Shown piece after piece: positions 1 to 9,754 of a stretch of DNA of 64,000 nt. Every line of letters starts with the position of its first letter. Position 1 is the first letter of the stretch. Under the pieces are notes generated by a model, which worked only from the letters and a program-made list of their open reading frames with translations, was not told the origin of the DNA and did no database searches. Position numbers and translations under genes: made by a program. This stretch comes from Pyropia yezoensis (lineage: Eukaryota > Rhodophyta > Bangiophyceae > Bangiales > Bangiaceae): contig CM020619.1 of NCBI GenBank assembly GCA_009829735.1, positions 1,060,590 through 1,124,589 on the forward strand, written 5' to 3'.

Positions 1-299
1 GAACTTCCCGGGGTACCTCTTCGTCTTCCCCAGTCGGGAAGACCCCTCCCGGAACAGACAATCGGTGTTGGAACTGCAAATCCGATGGACACTGGGCATA
101 TGATTGCCCCAAGTTGAGTAAACGCATCCAACAACTTGTTGGGAATGCGAGTAAGAAGTCGGCTACGAACGAAGTACGTTCAAGCCGCGAGGGTGGGTCT
201 CGACCGGTCGTCGCAGTCGCCACACCCTCGGCGGAGGAGGCGGACACGTCGTCCTTGGACTCGTCGTCTTCCTCCCCGCCCTCAGATTCGGACGCCTAG
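1..299 (+). pseudogene. gag: gag C-terminal part, premature stop (copy 1)
   Basis: The frame beginning at base 3 encodes the nucleocapsid end of Gag, with a CCHC zinc knuckle (CWNC....GHWAYDC) at about 66-107 followed by a Ser/Asp-rich tail. In copy 2 this frame runs a few codons further to a TGA that overlaps the pol ATG. Here an AAG codon has become TAG at 297-299, which removes the last codons and the ATGA overlap. The frame is cut on the left by the window edge. Confidence 0.9.
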
Positions 300-313
300 T
301 CGGCGGGAAACGA

Positions 314-3300
314 ATGACCGTTGGAGCTGGCCGTCCGAAGCTCACAACGGCATCCTCGGCCAAGTGGGCCAAGAGGACGAACCAACCGTGCCGGATACTG
401 CGGCGACCTAAGGGAGTCCGCCCACCTCGGGTAGGACTCCCCAAGAACGTAAACCCACGTCGGGTCATCGCGGTGCTGACGGGTGAGAACTTCCAGGTGG
501 CTGGACGGGTGCAACTTGCCCCCGGCCGCGCCTGTTGTGCCCTTATCGTACTTGATACTGCGTCAGGAGCCTCCTTGATACGCAAGTCGCTATTACCAAA
601 GGAGGTGAAGCTCCAACGCTCGAGGCCCAAAGCTGACCATATGATTGACATCAATGGTGGGGTACTTCCCATCGTTGGTGCCGTGACCCTACCAACTAGG
701 TTGGGGACCCATGAGGTTGATGTGACCTATGGTGTAGTTGAGAATATATCGGTACCCCTGCTTCTGGGTACCCCTTATGTTGTTACACAAGTGCCTTTGA
801 TTTGTGGCCCTGAGTACTGGGTCAAGTTGATGAATGGGGAGACTATCCCCATCCTTGGTAAGGGAAAGTCTGTGGCTCCTGTGACAGTCTCACAGTCGAA
901 GCCTGTTTGCTCTGTGAGGGAAGGGTTTACTGCTACCCTGCGTTTAGCCCGCAAAGTCACGTTGTCCCCCAACTCGGTGGCGCACGTTGATGTTGTAACT
1001 GATTTTACGGGGAACGGGTTGGTGCACCCTCACCCCCGTCTTGCTCGCAAGCACCAAGTGCATGTTGCCCTTGGCACGATGGACTCCAAAGCCGGAGTCC
1101 CGTGGAGGATACAGGTGATGAACCTGAGCTCGTCGCCCCAGTACGTCAAGTCGGGAGCCAAGTTCGGCTATGTCGACCAACATGAGGGACCGGTAGTAGC
1201 GGTCATCCTCAACGCGGGCGCAAGTAGCGACCCGAAGTCCGGAAAGGAGAAGCATCAAGCCAGGTCGGCCGCCTCTCCTCGGCCCCATGTGAACATGGAG
1301 GGTGTTCCCCCCCGGTTGAGGGTTCAAGTTGAACGCCTCTTGGACCAATATCACAAGTTGTGGGATGGTCAATTGGGACTCATGAGAGCTACCCAACACC
1401 GGATCGAGTTGAAGCCCGGTGCACCCCCTATACGCCAACAACCGTATAGGGGAGGACCCCGTTCAAGGGCCCTCGTTAAGGAGCAAGTTGCTCGCATGGA
1501 GGCCCTCGATGTGATCGAGGCCATCAACGCCGAGTGGGCGAGTCCGGTGGTTATCGTCCCCAAAGTTGATGGGACCCCCCGGTTCTGTATCGACTACCGT
1601 AAGCTCAACGAGAGCACGGTGAAGGACAGTTATCCCCTACCAAGGATGGACGACTGCCTGGACTCTCTGGGGGAGGCGAACGTGTTCTCTACCCTGGACT
1701 GTAACGCGGGGTACTGGCAAATTCCCATTGCCCCGGAGGACAGGCATAAAAACTACCTTTACCTGTCACTGTGGTACCTACCAGTGCAAGCGCCTACCGT
1801 TTGGCCTGTGTAACGCGCCGGCAACTTTCCAGCGCGCTATGGACATGATTCTGGCCGGAGTACGGTGGCAGATTTGTCTCGTGTACCTAGACGATATCAT
1901 TGTGTTCTCCCGAAGTCCGGAGGAACACATTGGCCATCTTGGCCAGGTGTTCAAGCTACTTGCTGACGCCGGTGTGTCACTGAAAGCGAGTAAGTGCCAC
2001 CTCTTCACTCAAGAGGTGGAATACTTGGGACATGTTGTCCGTCCGGGGCGTCTCAGCGTCAACGAGAAGAAGTTGAGGGCCATCCGTAAGGCTCAGTACC
2101 CCCGGACCCAGACCCAGATGAGGAGCTTCCTCGGGATGTGTAACGTGTACCGACGTTTCACCAAGGGCTTCGCCAAGGTGGCGAAGCCGTTGAATGAGCT
2201 AGTGAGCTCAACGCTACCGAAAAACCTGCCTCCCCCAAGTCGGGTGGAGCAGGAATCCTTTGAGACTCTTCGGGACCTTCTGCTGAAGCCCCCTATCCTG
2301 GCTATTCCCAGGTTGGGAGGCCACTACATCCTGGATGTGGACGCTAGCTACGACCAACTTGGTTGTGTGTTGCTTCAGCAGCAGCCGGACAAGGAGTACT
2401 TGCCGGTGGGATACTTCAGCAAGGGGCTGAACTCGGCCGAGAAGAACTACGGAGTCACCGAGTTGGAAGGACTCGCAGTGGTGTGGGCGGTGACGTCACT
2501 TCGTCACTACCTGGAGGGTGAGAATTTCCTCATCCGCTGTGACCACCGCGCGTTGCAGTTCATCTTTAAGACGGACTGTACGAACACTCGTCTCAATCGG
2601 TGGAGGGTGCGACTGGCACCCTTCAACTTTGACATTGAGTACCGACCTGGCAGGCAACATGCCCTTGCCGACGGCCTCTCTCGGGTACCTACCGAGGGGC
2701 TGGACACTAACCCAGTCGATGAGGACATCCCCATCGTGGGGGTAGTCACGCGCTCGGGTCAGGCGTTGAACCCCGAGGCGCCAGGGAACAAGAAGTACTT
2801 TCCCCTGTCCCTGGACGAGGTGGTGAAGGCCCAGGCCGAGGATCCCTTCTGCAAGTCGCAGAGGGATACACTGGATACAGTGGGGGAGACGCGTTTCATT
2901 CTGGGAGACGATGGCCTCCTCATGAGGAGGGGGGTATTCCAAGGGGCTGAACAACTTGTCGTCCCCGCATCCCTCAAGGACAGTATCTTTGAGAGGGAGC
3001 ACAACGCTCCCACGGGTGGACACCTGGGGTCTAGTAAACTGTACCAGACCCTGAGGACCAGGTACTACTGGCCGTCCATGGTGGTGGACATCTACAGTTG
3101 GGTGGCTGCCTGCACAAGTTGTGCACAGAACCGTCTGATGGAACGGCGGCCTAGTACGGCTATGCTATTGTTCCCGGCCAAGGAGCCCTTCGCCGCGTTG
3201 GCGATGGACATCCTTGGGCCACTGCCAGTGACCGAGGAGGGCAACCAGTACCTCCTGGTCATCTGTGACCGCTTCACGAAACTTACGCGAGCGATCCCAC

Positions 3301-4298
3301 TGGCAGAGATCACGGCCATGTCGGTCGTGTCAGCCTTCCTAGATCACTGGGTTGCCGCGTATGGCATCCCAGATAGTGCACTATCGGACAATGGACCGCA
3401 ATTTGCGTCTGTACTGTTTCAGGGAGTGCTGGACATGTTGGGGGTTAAGGCAAACTATGCCACCCCCTACCACCCACAAACTAATGGGCAGGTGGAGCGC
3501 TTCAACAAAACTATTGTTAGGCAGCTGCGCCACTATGTGAGTGAGCACGTGAAGACGTGGGACCAATACATTTCTATTCTCACTACTGCCTACAATTCGC
3601 AGGTTCACTCATCTACCGGGGAAGTACCCCTCGCTTTTGTGACCCCCCGTCGCGTGCGGTCTATTGCTGTGCGGCGGTCGCTCCCAACTTGGGAGGATGG
3701 TGGCAGTACGCCTACTCCTACTGAGAGTAAGGCGGAGTTCGCTGCTAGGCTTGAACACCTCATCCCTAAAGTCAGGGCTGAGATGAACAAAGCACAAAAG
3801 CGCTACAAGCGTACCTTTGACAAAAAGGTGCGTAATGCTAAGCATGTCCCCGAGCAGGGTGACTGGGTACTGGTTCACTCACACACCCCAACTGGGGGTA
3901 AGTTGGTATTCCAGACGAAGGGGCCGTACCAGGTCCTTCGTACTGATGGGCGGCGCTTCACCATCGAAAGTGACGATGGGGTCCGCACAGTGAACGGACA
4001 GGACGTGGTCAAAGTTGCACCACCGCCTGCAGGCGACCCAGCTTGGGCGCGTGCTTTGGAAGCGTGGCGCCTCCCCTCACTGCTTGCGGCCAAACAGGGC
4101 CCGCAGGAGTACGTGTTCGATAAGTTCATCGACCACGGATGGGATGAAGACACTGACCGCCTCATGTTGAGGGTGCGTTGGCTTGGCTACAAAGCCAAGG
4201 ATGATACGTGGGAGTATGTGGAGGACCTTCCCGCTGAGAAGGTCCAGGGATACTGTGCCCGGAATGAGATAGACCCTAGCAGCCCTCCCTCAACGTGA
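314..4298 (+). pseudogene. pol: pol polyprotein, frameshifted (copy 1)
   Basis: The order is aspartic protease, reverse transcriptase with YLDD near 1882-1893, RNase H, integrase with an HHCC-like zinc region and the D, D, E residues, and a C-terminal chromodomain at about 4110-4250. There are two visible lesions. The protease active site reads D-T-A-S at 554-565 where copy 2 has D-T-G-S. An A run at 1748-1752 has five As where copy 2 has four, shifting the frame inside reverse transcriptase, so the N-terminal frame ends at 1813 and the rest reads on another frame to 4298. Copy 2 is uninterrupted at this point, so programmed frameshifting is unlikely. Confidence 0.93.
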
Positions 4299-4409
4299 GG
4301 GAAGGCCGAGTAACAGTGCCAAGAGAGTGCTTCAAGTCGAAGTGGTACGCAGAGTGGCTTTTAACTACAGCCCTAACCCTCACACTCTCACAACAAAGGC
4401 ACCTGCCAA

Positions 4410-6353
4410 CTAGGCATGCATGCTAGACTCTCCAACCCCACGGCCCTCGCCCTCACGTAGAGGCGAGCGGCGAGACCCACGGCGATAACGCTCCCCACCC
4501 GTCGGAGGGGGCGGCGGCTCCAAGTCGGACCCGTCGCGCCCCTCACGGTCGCGCAAGTGGCGACGACCGCGGCTACCCTTCTGCTTGGTCTTGCGCGCAA
4601 GTTGGCGACGCAGACGCCGGACCGACTCCGACTCTGACGGAGTCGAGGACTCCGAGACGGAGTAAGACAACTCGTCTTCCGACACGGAGGGAGAGCGCCG
4701 CGAGCGTCGGCGACGACGGCGAGGAGGCGAGTATGCCCGGCTCGCACGACGTTTGCCACGCCCAAGTGGGGCCGGCTGGGGCATAATAGCCCCAATGCGA
4801 CCCAACTCGGCCGTCATAAACTCCGCCACCGACTCGCAACTCGCGGTCGCCACTGCAGTACGAACGCGCTCCTCAAGTTGAGGAGTCTCGGAAGTTTGAA
4901 GGGTTGCGGTCGACGCGGCCAACCAGGAAATGGTGCGCACCAACGTGGTGATCATCATCTCTGAGGTTAGAGGCGTGGGCGGTAACACCAACTTGGGGTA
5001 TACCGTCAGGAGGGTGGCCCCCAAGTTGGGGGACACCGGGGTGGACGACTCAACGGCCACGCTAATCGGGATGTCCCCGTGCGGCTGGTAGGGGACAGGA
5101 GGAAGCTGAGGGGCACGCCGAGGTGGCGGTACCCGGGTGTAACTGCGACCCCGACTTGGGGCCCCCGCAGTAGGTTGAGTCATATGGTCATTATATGAGG
5201 GCACGGCCATAACTATGGGCTTGTCCGGGGGTGGCGCAGTGTGGCGATCCACTCCTGGGGCATACGGGTAGTCCCCGATGCCCAACCCCTCGCGTAGGAC
5301 CACACGGCCGTCGTGAAGTTCACGAGCGACCCACACGAACTGGCGAAGTGCGCCATCGTCCTTGGGCCCACGAGTGGGGCGGCGCAACTTGTGCTCAATG
5401 CTCTCCCACTCGATAAACTTGTGAAGGCGGAGCATCTCCTCAAGTAGAGTGAGTTGTCCTGATGAGCACCCCTCAGCAACTAGCTGAGGGGTGAGCTGTT
5501 CCAGACCTTGGATAAGCCGGAGGGGGAGATGCCAGAGCATCCCCCGCCGCTGAACACAAGACACCCAGGTCGACATGACCTCGAGGAGCCACTGGGTGGC
5601 CAACATGGCCCACACCAGATGATCAGGGCCAGCCGTCAACATGACGGAGCCGAAGTGGTCAAGCAACCGTGGCAGCAACGCCGGGAACCCGTAGGGGACC
5701 TCAACTTGAGGCCACCACTCGGGCTTCTTCGGATAGTATTGCTCCTTACTGGCAGCAGACTGCTGAGGGAACTCAAGTTGAGCCGAGGTCACCAAGTAGG
5801 GACCTCGCCGGAAGTCTTTCTCCATCCGCACATCAAAGTGATGAGTGTGCTAATCGGCCTCGTGAAGGTACGGGGGGCGAGTTGCCACCGCGCCCCAAGT
5901 AAAGGTCGGCAAGTCGCCGGGACCCGGGATAGTTCCCCCGCGGTCCACCATGGCCTTGGCACGCTGAACATCTTCGACCTCCTCGTCGTCCAGGAAGGCA
6001 AACTGGTCCGTCCTGAAGCCGGCAGGGAACCCGACCCTACGGGGATACTTCTCCCGTAGGCGGTCCCATACCCGACCCATCGCTGCGCCAAGTCGGCCAC
6101 AGCGAAGAACAGTCAACCCCTCCTCATAGAGAGGCCAAGCGGGGTAAAACCACCGCCCCAAGGCCTCACGCGGGACAACTTGTCCCGCCTCCGGGGGAGA
6201 CCCCGCCGTCAACCCAAAGCCGGGTGACGCGGGAGTCCCATCCCCCAGAGCGATCGCGGAGCCCCCGCCGGAAGTCCCGGCGGGTGCTGCACCGTAGGAG
6301 GTGTCCTCCATACGTTCGTCAAGAGAGTCTGTCTCCACTCCCGGGGTAGCCAT
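4410..6353 (-). pseudogene. antisense ORF of the retroelement, in-frame stop (copy 1)
   Basis: This frame lies on the strand opposite gag/pol, between pol and the 3' LTR, and is collinear with the intact copy 2 gene at 20597-22540. The ATG at 6353 is preceded by a 21-nt palindrome. A TAG (complement of 5850-5852) replaces the CCG codon of copy 2 and splits the protein at about residue 168; the rest is open to the stop at 4410. The C-terminal part is rich in Arg, Ser and Glu, as in copy 2. No known family is recognised. Confidence 0.85.
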
Positions 6354-6355
6354 GG

Positions 6356-6376
6356 CTCTCCCCAAGTTGGGGAGAG
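6356..6376. repeat. 21-nt odd palindrome centred on CAAGTTG
   Basis: Ten bases on each side of the G at 6366 are perfectly self-complementary, with core CCCCAAGTTGGGG. It lies 3 nt upstream of the antisense gene ATG (6353, minus strand). The same palindrome stands at the same place in copy 2 (20574-20594). It belongs to a family of such palindromes along the element. Confidence 0.9.
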
Positions 6377-6681
6377 ACGCCCTGGCTACAGCGGCCCGAG
6401 ACCCGCCTCGAGTTGAGGGGGACTCGGATCGTGGGTATACGGGTGGCCTCCCCAGCGTGAGGCGGCCCCGTGGAAGGTGAAGGGGAGGTGGTGGTGATGG
6501 TGAAGTGTGAACCGACAAGAGCAAGCTGCCGAGTGGGCAAGCTTGAGGAGAGGGGCGGTCAACGTGACCGCCTCCACATCCGCGTTACGTACTCAAGCGG
6601 AGGGGACAGCAAGTCGCGCCCCCAACGCCGAGACGTGCGCTTACGCACCCCCTCACAGGGCCGACCGGGTCGGTCGGAACT

Positions 6682-6694
6682 GAGGAGAGGGGAG
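6682..6694 (+). other. polypurine tract (plus-strand primer), copy 1
   Basis: Thirteen purines (GAGGAGAGGGGAG) end exactly at the first base of the 3' LTR. The same tract precedes the 3' LTR of copy 2 and of the deleted relative at 61030-61042. Confidence 0.9.
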
Positions 6695-7164
6695 TGTGGC
6701 AGTATTGACCCCCAGGTAGGGGGGCAAGACGTGCCATGCAAGGGGCGGCAGGCCACTAGCCTGATCCGTTCCTCCCCCTGCATTTGGGTCCATATTCCCT
6801 AAGTTTGGGATAGTTAGCTTAGTAGTAAATCCAACTTGGATTTGAGGGTTTTCTGCATTTATCGTCTTGAATTTTCGTGTGGCCCGGTGGGCAGGTGCTG
6901 GGGTGGGAGATTCTGAGTGGCGAGATTCTGAGGGGACCCTGGGGGGATAAGGGGAGGGACAGCGGGGCTTGGCCCTGCGTCCCCGTCCCGACCAAGAAAC
7001 TGTTGGACCACACACCATCCTCTTGTTTGTCCGTGGGGGGTTTGCCCCACAACAGGGACAGAGTGTGTGCGACTTGCACTTCTTCCGGTTCCCCCGACAC
7101 AGGAGGCAGCCCTTGTACACCGCCTCAACTTGGGTGCCGTGTGTGCAAGTGGTTTTTTGCCACA
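6695..7164 (+). repeat. 3' LTR of copy 1
   Basis: This is a 470-bp LTR starting TGTGGCA and ending TGCCACA, a 7-bp inverted terminal repeat. It is nearly identical to the copy 2 LTRs in reverse orientation. It contains a 17-nt palindrome at 6827-6843 centred on CAACTTG. Confidence 0.95.
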
Positions 7165-7165
7165 C

Positions 7166-7942
7166 CTGAAGCCGATGCTCGCGGCGGTGCGCAAGGCGCA
7201 CCTGGCGGCGGGCCATGCTAACCTGTGCGACGACAGGCGCGTGCGCGAGGCCAAGGCGGGCTTCCGGCGGGCGGGCCTGGAGCTCTGCTCCACCCAGGAC
7301 CCCGTCCGCGTGCCGCTCTCCGCGCACGTGGTGTGCGACCTGGCGCGGCGGGCGCTGACCGCCGCCCCCGCGCGGCGCCGGCGGCTGACTGCCCTCGTCT
7401 GCCAGTTTTCGTGGCTGCGGCGGGCCAGCGACGTGGCCCGCATGTCGGTGGGCGAGGTGGATGCCCGGCCGGACGGCACGACGCACTACGTCGTGCCGCG
7501 GCAAAAGACCGAGGCGGCGACGGGGCTCATCGCCCGGTCGCTACCCGCCCCCCGGCCGCAAGACTCCCCTGCCGGGGGCCAGGCCGACCTTCCCCACGTT
7601 CTCTTGCGACGGCTGCTGGACGACCTCTCCCGCCGCCCCCCTGCCGCCCGCCTCTTCTCTACCTGTGGCAAGAAGAAAGCGGCGAAGCTGTTCTCTGGCT
7701 GGCTGCTGGCGGAGCTGCAGCTGATGGGCGTCGTGGCGCCTGTCGGCCCGTTCTACGCCTCGCACTCCCTCAAGAGCGGCGGGGCCACCGCTGCCAACGC
7801 GGCGGGCGTGCCGCGGGGCGCCATCGCCGAGCTTTCGGCGACCACCGAGCGCACCTTAGCGACCAGCTACATCTCAGCCTTGGCGCCGCCCACCGACTTT
7901 GATCGGTTTTTTTTCGGGCGACTGCTCCCGCGCACGGCGTGA
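7166..7942 (+). pseudogene. tyrosine recombinase, 5'-truncated by the retroelement insertion
   Basis: About 258 residues remain. An Arg-containing box (SWLRRASDV) near 7415 is followed by a Lys in QKTEA. The box HSLKSGGATAANAAG near 7759-7803 is the usual H-x-x-R-G-A-T-A motif but with Lys in place of Arg. A C-terminal SYISAL near 7864 supplies the likely nucleophilic Tyr. The Trp/His expected between the last two boxes is not obvious. This pattern is typical of tyrosine recombinases of DIRS-like and Crypton elements. The frame runs out of the LTR with no start of its own, so the N-terminal part was separated by insertion of copy 1. The H-x-x-R change could mean decay. Confidence 0.75.
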
Positions 7943-7967
7943 GCACCCCCCCGTACTCCATCTGATG

Positions 7968-7997
7968 GGCTCAAGGCCTCTCTCTCTCTGTGACCCT
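7968..7997 (+). repeat. split direct repeat, unit 1 (30 bp)
   Basis: It reads GGCTCAAGGCC followed by a (TC) run and TGTGACCCT. It matches 8438-8467 with one mismatch (G/A). Confidence 0.85.
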
Positions 7998-8437
7998 CTT
8001 CGTTTCTCGCTGGTTATTCCCCTTCTGGGGCGCCTGCGTGGGGACTGGTCGGTAGTTCAGAATTCACGGACACACTGAGGATTGGGCTGGCTACCAATAC
8101 TCCCCCCTCCCCCCTTGCCAGCGTCTCGCCCCTGCCCCGAAACGTTTGAATGATTCGGGCCAGCTGTCTCGAGACAGCCCCGCCGCCGTCGGCTCGCGTC
8201 GGCGGCGACGGGGGGGCGGAAGGCGGGGTCAAGAGCACGCGCCGCCGTGCCGCTCCTGCCCCGCCGACTCGCTCGGCACGTCCGCTGTTTTTCGCTCCCA
8301 CCCGCCCGCCTGGGTACAAAGAGCTCCCGGAGCACATCCATTGTTTTCAGACCGCTTATCTGTCTGATAATCGCTTGTTTATCGACTCTTCTTGAATGTT
8401 TTTCGTGGCTCGACGAATAAAATTGGATCGTCTTCTT

Positions 8438-8467
8438 GGCTCAAGGCCTCTCTCTCTCTGTAACCCT
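8438..8467 (+). repeat. split direct repeat, unit 2 (30 bp)
   Basis: This is the second copy of the 7968-7997 repeat. An AATAAAA just upstream (about 8416) could be a polyadenylation signal of the element. Confidence 0.85.
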
Positions 8468-9754
8468 TTAATGTTTCAGGAGCTTCTTTTCGAGCCAGCC
8501 GCGCCGTGGCGCTCTGCGGTGCCACGCGACGGTGCGACCTAATTACACAAGCAACGAGCGCGGCCACGGTCGCCGCGCGCTGTGGAGGCCGGGGCAAGCC
8601 GAGTCAATCCGCGCTAGTGAGCGCCCTCATGTGGCCTTCGCGGTGGACCCAGTCGTGGGTGAGCGGCGGCGACCGTGCGCGGCCCGTCTTTGTCCGCGCT
8701 CGCCGCTCGACGACGTCGTAGGCTGCAAGGCGCGTGCTGCGTGGCTGGCTCCCGACGCGCCGTCGTCCCGCTTGCCGCGGGTGCCGTCAGCGTCGTCCAC
8801 CGCCACGGCCACCGCGGTCACGGCAGGCCTGTGGCCGACCGGCCACCGTCACTGCCGCCCGCCGCCATCGCCGCTGCCGCTGCCGCCGCTGCCGCTGCCA
8901 CTGTCCGCTGTCCGCTGCTGCCGCTGCCGTTGCCCGGCGCTGCCGCTCCTGCTACCGCTTCCGCTGCTGCCGCGGCGCCCCCGCTGCTGCCTCGGCTGCC
9001 GGCTTTTGACCGGCCGTCGGACCAACCGCGCGGGCCGACGGACGGACGGACCGACAGACTGTCGCTGCCTGACCAGCCTTCCTCCCCTTTTCTGTTGCCC
9101 TCTCCCCCCCCCCCCCCACCCCCTCCCCGTGCGCGAGCGTGCCGCGCGCGGCGGGCGGCAATGGGCAGTGAGCCCAGACGACGGGCGTAGTGTGCGTCGC
9201 TCCCCCCGCCGAGCAGGGACTGGTCCCTGACCCTGCGAGCACGGAGCGGGACGGACCGCCGCGTGGGAAGTGGAGTGGGAGGGGTGAATTTCTGAGGGCG
9301 ATTTGTGAAGGGGTGGTTGAGGGTGACGGAGACGGAGGCGGGGACGGGGAGAGGGCGGTGGCAAGGTGCGCCGCGGCGGCGTGTTAGGGGGGGGGGGGGC
9401 GGCTGGTATGGCCCCACCCCCACCCCGCCGGGTGGTCAGTGGAGGCGGTGGGGGGCGTGGAGGGGGGGGCAACAGCGGAGGCAGCGACGGCGGGGACGGC
9501 GGTGGCGCCGGTGGTGCCGGCGTCGGCGTCTGTCCGGGCGGCCGACCCCACCTTCACTCTTCTGCCTCGACGACACCGCCACGACCCCTGCCCCGTGGGG
9601 GAGGGGACAGCCCCCGGCGCCCGCACAACGGCGGGATGGTGGTAGTGCCCATATCGCCTGGCGGCACCGGTAGGGGGGGGGGGGGGGCGGGGCCCCCCTC
9701 GCGGGGGAGGGGGACGTCGAGCCCCTGCTCCGCCTGTCAGCGTCGCCGGTAGCC
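8468..9754. other. GC-rich stretch without a recognisable gene
   Basis: Beyond 8800 the DNA is GCC/GCT-rich, and from 9388 it has long G runs. Stop-free frames exist on both strands but all give Arg/Pro/Gly/Ala low-complexity translations without motifs. It probably holds the promoter and 5' end of the downstream transporter gene. Confidence 0.6.

Larger units (their letters stand above)
1..7164 (+). mobile_element. Ty3/gypsy chromodomain retrotransposon, copy 1 (5' end outside window, degenerate)
   Basis: The order is the end of gag, then pol, then a gene on the opposite strand, a polypurine tract and the 3' LTR. It matches copy 2 (19790-29166) along its whole length, in reverse orientation. 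The 5' LTR and most of gag lie left of the window. All three genes carry disabling changes, so this copy is non-autonomous. The base after the LTR (7165) falls inside a tyrosine-recombinase frame, so the element interrupted that gene. The expected 5-bp target duplication would begin CCTGA (7165-7169); its partner is outside the window. Confidence 0.95.
7165..8467 (+). mobile_element. 3' part of a tyrosine-recombinase (DIRS-like?) element interrupted by copy 1
   Basis: A truncated tyrosine-recombinase frame (7166-7942) is followed by a 30-bp direct repeat at 7968-7997 and 8438-8467 enclosing about 440 bp. Known PAT/Ngaro-type DIRS elements end in split direct repeats (B1-A2-B2) after the recombinase gene, and this layout fits. 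The reverse transcriptase that would confirm DIRS identity should lie left of the window, beyond the 5' LTR of copy 1. Confidence 0.5.

Noticed and set aside
1728..1813. Possible programmed frameshift in pol at the A run of copy 1
   Set aside because: Copy 2 has one A fewer and a single uninterrupted pol, so this is a lesion.
4371..4382. CCCTAACCCT, telomere-like
   Set aside because: Barely two units, within the short gap between the retroelement's pol and antisense gene.
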